DNA from: Candidatus Lernaella stagnicola
Lineage (GTDB): Bacteria; Lernaellota; Lernaellaia; Lernaellales; Lernaellaceae
Reading direction: 5' to 3'
DNA: 64,000 bases
Assembly: GCA_030765525.1 (NCBI GenBank)
Contig: JAVCCK010000007.1
Span: forward strand, 120,246 to 184,245
This document shows positions 61,166-64,000 of this stretch, one piece after another; the stretch's first letter is position 1; each line of letters begins with the position of its first letter. Made by a program: the position numbers and the translations under genes. The notes below the pieces were generated by a model. The model did not search any database. It was given only the letters and a program-made list of their open reading frames with translations, and was not told where the DNA came from.

Positions 61166-62151
61166 GCGGTCGGGGCGGCACCGGGTAACGCGGCGGCGAA
61201 ACGAGCCATGATCTCACCCACCGGCTCGATGTTGCGAATCGTGCCGACACTCTTACCCGCCTGCCAGTAATTGCGGTAGACCGCCGAGCGTTGCAGGCCG
61301 CGTTTCAGCTTCACGAACGACAGCATCGAATAGTACATGCGCATCCAGTGCTTCGTGCGATTGTGACGTAGTAGACGGCGCGCGATGCGGCCGGCTGTGG
61401 CGCCCGTCTTCCGCACGTAGGGCGTGTTGATGACCGCCACGGGAACGCCGGAAATTTTGTCCGTGAGTACGATGTCGTCCTCGGTCGAGCTTACGATCGC
61501 CTGCTTGTAATCGGGATGCGCTTTGCATTCGGTTGTCGCGATCAGGCGCGTGCCGATTTGCACGCCCAGGTACCCGATTTCGAGGGCCTCGGCGAATTGT
61601 GACGCGTCGCCGATGCCGCCGGCGAGAATCAACGGCGCGTTCAGGTCCACCAGTTCGTCGTAAAGTTTGCGGGGATCGCGCGCCCCGGCGTGGCCACCGG
61701 CTCGATTGTTTACCGCGATCAAGCCGTGCACGCCGGCATCCAGCGCTTTGAGCGCCCACTTGCGTTCGGTCACGTCGTGGTAGACCAGGCCGCCCGCGGA
61801 TTCGACGCGCTCGACGATCCAACGCGGATTGCCGAGGCTGGAGACGAAAAACCGAACCCCTTCTTCCAGCGCGATGTCGAGCCACTTCCGCATGCGCTCG
61901 AGGTAGTATCGCGCGGATTTTTCGGTAATCACGTTCATGCCGATGGGGCCGCCCGCCAAGCGCTGCATCAAGCGGATTCCCTCGCGGTAGTCGTGGCCGT
62001 GTACGTACGTCAGCGAGATGGGCTGGAACACGCCGATACCGCCGTGGCGGGTGACGGCCGCGACCAGTTCCGGGTTTGAACTCGGGTACATCGCGCCGCC
62101 GATGATCGGCAGGCGGATGCCCAATTTGGCGGTAAAGTCATTTGTGAACAC
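61162..62151 (-). CDS. Nitronate monooxygenase (2-nitropropane dioxygenase family)
   Basis: About 329 residues. The FMN-binding barrel is visible: LGIRLPIIGGAMYPSS near the start, AVNNRAGGHAGARDP in the middle, and AGGIGDASQFAEALEIGYLGVQIGTRLIATTEC, where the phosphate is bound. Enzymes of this family oxidise propionate 3-nitronate and nitroalkanes or serve in fatty-acid synthesis (FabK type). GTG at 62151 is chosen because AGGA lies 6 bases upstream; a TTG at 62208 is an alternative. It heads a minus-strand operon with mutY and the sirtuin. Confidence 0.88.
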   Translation of the reverse strand: MFTNDFTAKLGIRLPIIGGAMYPSSNPELVAAVTRHGGIGVFQPISLTYVHGHDYREGIRLMQRLAGGPIGMNVITEKSARYYLERMRKWLDIALEEGVRFFVSSLGNPRWIVERVESAGGLVYHDVTERKWALKALDAGVHGLIAVNNRAGGHAGARDPRKLYDELVDLNAPLILAGGIGDASQFAEALEIGYLGVQIGTRLIATTECKAHPDYKQAIVSSTEDDIVLTDKISGVPVAVINTPYVRKTGATAGRIARRLLRHNRTKHWMRMYYSMLSFVKLKRGLQRSAVYRNYWQAGKSVGTIRNIEPVGEIMARFAAALPGAAPTA

Positions 62152-62356
62152 TGCGGTCCTCGTTTTTATGGTTCTGCATAAAATAGGCATCCTTGTTGAA
62201 TGTGGCAATTCACACGAACAGGAATCGCTAAAAAAACACTGAAGAAACTAGTTCGTCGGCATCCAATCTAATAGGTAGCTAACGCGCACAAAACCTTGAC
62301 GGTAACAAGCGCGGTCTTAGGTTGTGGACACGCACCCATTTCTTGAGGAGGCGGCC

Positions 62357-63646
62357 ATGATTACTTTCGAAAAAGCCTTCTGGAACAAGAGAAACGTGAC
62401 GGTCCTTTTGGCGGTGCTTGTCTTGCTTGTGGCGGCCTCCTTGGCACTTGGCGCCAAGGGTATTTTGACGGATCTACGTTTTCGCGTTGTGCCCGCCGAC
62501 CCGGTCGATCAACTGCAGAAAACCGTGATACGCGCCGGCAACGTTGAAATATCTCGCGAGGAGTTTCTTTTTTACTTGGAAGAAGTCCTGGCGTTTCCGG
62601 CCCAAGGTGATCTCGTTCAACGCAATTTCCTCTGGCATTACCACTTCGCCGAGCGGCTGGCACGTACCTATCCGTTCGAAGTGGAGGATGTTGTCTGGCG
62701 CATTGCGGTTGAAAACCACGACGCCGGCAAACAAGCTCAGGCCCGATTGACCGACTGGGTGATCGGCCAAGCCGATTTGTTCGCCCGCTTTATTCTCTTG
62801 GCGGAACGCGCCGCGCCCGATGACGCCACGCATACCGTGTTGGACACCTTTACCGATAATCTGTACGGCCGGCGTCTGTTGCACATCGTGCGGTGCGGCG
62901 AGATGGAGCCCAATCGCGAGTCTGTGGCCGAGTTCGTCGCCGGCTTGTCGGCCAAGGAACGCGAAAACATCGACACGGCGCTACGGCCCAGCGGCTCGAT
63001 CAAACCGTTCGAAGAAGACGTGCTCATGGAACGTGTCGACGATTATCAGGCGGATCTGGCGAAGTTCGTAATCGTCGATCGTCCGTACGAAAACGCGGAA
63101 GACCTGGCGGCCTTGTTGCGGGATCCGAATCAGACATTGGTCGCGATCGACGGCGAAAAAATCACCGTGAAGGACTTTCTGGCGATCCACGGCATTCCGC
63201 GTAACGTCGTGGATTGGAACCAGATCAAGGGCACGCGCCTGACACAGTTGGTCGCGGCGCATGGGTTGGCGACCGAAGCGCAACGTTTGCGGATCGATGC
63301 CACCGATCTGCATAATCGCGTGGCGCTGGCGCGAACTTTCTATCTGGCGATGTGGGACGCGATCGGCACGTACAAACCGGCCGCCCGTAGCGCCGTGTTT
63401 GATGTCGACCTCTTTCGCACCCTCGCGTTTCACGGGGCTTTCGAGGAGTTTCGCGATTGGTTTATCGACTACACAGACAAGCTGCTCGGCTCCCAGGGCG
63501 TCTGGAGCGATAAGGATTTCCTGAAAACAATTACGTGGAAGGTGGTGCCGCAGGATGAAAACGAGGCGCGCTCGTTGGCGTTGCCCAATCGCGTTACGTC
63601 ACCGGCCAACGCCCGTCGAGCGAAGCCAACCCGCGTCGGTCGTTAA
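62357..63646 (+). CDS. Membrane-anchored protein with SurA-like segments, no PPIase domain
   Basis: About 429 residues. One membrane segment (residues about 17-35, VTVLLAVLVLLVAASLAL) is followed by a long, mostly helical region. Two segments, VIRAGNVEISREEFLFYLEEV (about 57-77) and LVAIDGEKITVKDFLAIHGIP (about 260-280), resemble the 'G.xIxxxxF' entry of SurA/PpiD-type chaperone domains. No parvulin catalytic domain is visible. An Arg/Pro-rich tail ends the protein. GAGGAGG before the ATG decides the start. The role is unknown. Confidence 0.68.
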   Translation: MITFEKAFWNKRNVTVLLAVLVLLVAASLALGAKGILTDLRFRVVPADPVDQLQKTVIRAGNVEISREEFLFYLEEVLAFPAQGDLVQRNFLWHYHFAERLARTYPFEVEDVVWRIAVENHDAGKQAQARLTDWVIGQADLFARFILLAERAAPDDATHTVLDTFTDNLYGRRLLHIVRCGEMEPNRESVAEFVAGLSAKERENIDTALRPSGSIKPFEEDVLMERVDDYQADLAKFVIVDRPYENAEDLAALLRDPNQTLVAIDGEKITVKDFLAIHGIPRNVVDWNQIKGTRLTQLVAAHGLATEAQRLRIDATDLHNRVALARTFYLAMWDAIGTYKPAARSAVFDVDLFRTLAFHGAFEEFRDWFIDYTDKLLGSQGVWSDKDFLKTITWKVVPQDENEARSLALPNRVTSPANARRAKPTRVGR

Positions 63647-63665
63647 ACAAAATCCGTGGAAATAG

Positions 63666-63694
63666 AACGGGCGGGCACAAGGCCCGCCCGTTTT
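63666..63694 (+). terminator. Intrinsic terminator
   Basis: AACGGGCGGGC and GCCCGCCCGTT form a perfect 11-bp stem with a 5-base loop, followed by a short T-run. It ends the anchored-protein gene and lies between convergent genes. Confidence 0.85.
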
Positions 63695-63714
63695 GATGCT
63701 ACGGTCAAATACGC

Positions 63715-64000
63715 TTAGTTGCAGCCACCGCAACCGTCGTCGTTGTCGTCGTCATTATCATCGTCGTCATCGTCGCCGGTGGTGTCGTCGTCGTCATCGG
63801 TGGCGTCGTCATCGTTGTCATCGTCGTCGTCGTCGTCATCATCATCATCGGTGGTGTCGTCGTCGGTCGTATCGTCGTCGGTGGTGTCGTCGTCGGTGGT
63901 GTCGTCGTCGGTAGTGTCGTCGTCGGTGGTGTCGTCGTCGGTGGTGTCGTCGTCGGTGGTGTCGTCGTCGGTCGTGTCATCGTTATCGTCGTCATCATCG
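63715..64000 (-). CDS. C-terminal end of an Asp/Thr-repeat secreted protein (partial)
   Basis: The frame is open from the window edge to TAA at 63715, about 95 codons. It is almost only Asp, Thr and Asn. A run of TTDDD units is followed by longer Asp tracts broken by Asn, Ala, Thr and Gly, and the protein ends in GCGGCN. The N-terminal part is outside the window. The acidic segment resembles the tether of the lipoprotein at 11.9 kb but here lies at the C-terminus. The frame is favoured over the two others because repeat differences are mostly silent in it. Confidence 0.65.
   Translation of the reverse strand, partial: DDDDDNDDTTDDDTTDDDTTDDDTTDDDTTDDDTTDDDTTDDDTTDDDTTDDDDDDDDDDDNDDDATDDDDDTTGDDDDDDNDDDNDDGCGGCN
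63856..63975. repeat. Eight tandem 15-bp repeats coding TTDDD
   Basis: Unit GTCGTCGTCGGTGGT on the plus strand, coding TTDDD on the minus strand. Eight consecutive copies have single-base changes (GGT/CGT/AGT and GTC/ATC) that are silent in the Asp/Thr frame. Imperfect copies and Asp tracts flank it on both sides. Confidence 0.9.

Noticed and set aside
62296-62324. TTGACG as promoter of the gene at 62357
   Set aside because: No acceptable -10 sequence lies 16-18 bases downstream.
63856-63975. CRISPR array
   Set aside because: Units are contiguous 15-mers without spacers and are coding.
63693-63998. Open frames coding poly Arg/His or Met/Thr across the terminal repeat
   Set aside because: Alternative frames of the Asp/Thr repeat. 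Unit differences are silent only in the Asp/Thr frame, and only that frame gives a sensible secreted-protein end.

Overview
The window is bacterial chromosome of roughly 60 % G+C from a Gram-negative organism. The outer membrane is shown by two FadL-type porins, another porin, LptE and many lipoproteins. Several gene orders are proteobacterial or deltaproteobacterial in style: hfq-hflX, infC-rpmI-rplT-pheS-pheT-ihfA-merR, surE-pcm-(DedA)-nlpD-like, and rpiB-nrdR-ribD-ribE-ribBA-ribH-nusB. Secreted proteins carry long Asp-rich or Asp/Thr-rich low-complexity segments. From memory, this is common in deep deltaproteobacterial relatives such as Lernaella-like lineages; that placement is inference and no database was searched. 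I saw no insertion sequence, phage, CRISPR array or rRNA operon.

Layout. 1-5.7 kb: end of dnaE, hfq, hflX, a secreted FlgT/LPP20-like protein, a PEGA lipoprotein, an AI-2E-type permease and a phosphodiester glycosidase-type protein. 5.7-11.8 kb: tRNA-Val, then translation genes infC (apparently non-AUG start), rpmI, rplT, pheS and pheT, then ihfA, a small MerR regulator and tRNA-Pro, closed by strong terminators. 11.9-13.8 kb (minus): a FadL porin followed by a Cys/Asp-rich lipoprotein. 14.2-18.8 kb: surE, pcm, DedA, a LOG-like protein, an NlpD-like LysM/degenerate-LytM lipoprotein, apt and queE. 18.9-23.8 kb: rpiB, nrdR, riboflavin biosynthesis and nusB. 23.8-29.7 kb: a lone M17 N-domain protein, trkA, trkH, a HAD phosphatase and a phosphohexomutase.

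29.7-35.7 kb: an unrecognised 604-residue Rossmann protein on the minus strand, divergent from an unusual indolepyruvate oxidoreductase operon. In that operon the alpha subunit has a complete GltD-like FAD/NAD(P)H module inserted inside its C-terminal ferredoxin region, and iorB follows. 35.8-40.2 kb: small lipoprotein, PHP protein, two secreted proteins, lptE and holA, with rpsT convergent. 40.4-46.2 kb: an acyl-CoA dehydrogenase behind a promoter carrying a perfect 28-bp palindrome of FadR type, a zinc-ribbon/Ca-repeat membrane protein, an unknown protein and lpdA. 46.2-51.9 kb (minus): a second FadL porin with a downstream Ig-like lipoprotein, then a pentapeptide-TPR protein. 52.0-57.0 kb: two tandem paralogous lipoproteins (AMMECR1-like N-terminal region plus alpha/alpha-toroid-like C-terminal half) converging on a porin. 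57.2-62.2 kb (minus): tkt, sirtuin, mutY, nitronate monooxygenase. 62.3-64.0 kb: an unknown anchored protein, then the C-terminal end of an Asp/Thr repeat protein leaving the window.

Most of the window is housekeeping. The unusual parts are the IorA-GltD fusion, the AMMECR1-like/toroid lipoprotein pair, the FadR-like operator, the porin-lipoprotein pairs, the non-AUG infC start and the Asp-rich repeat proteins.
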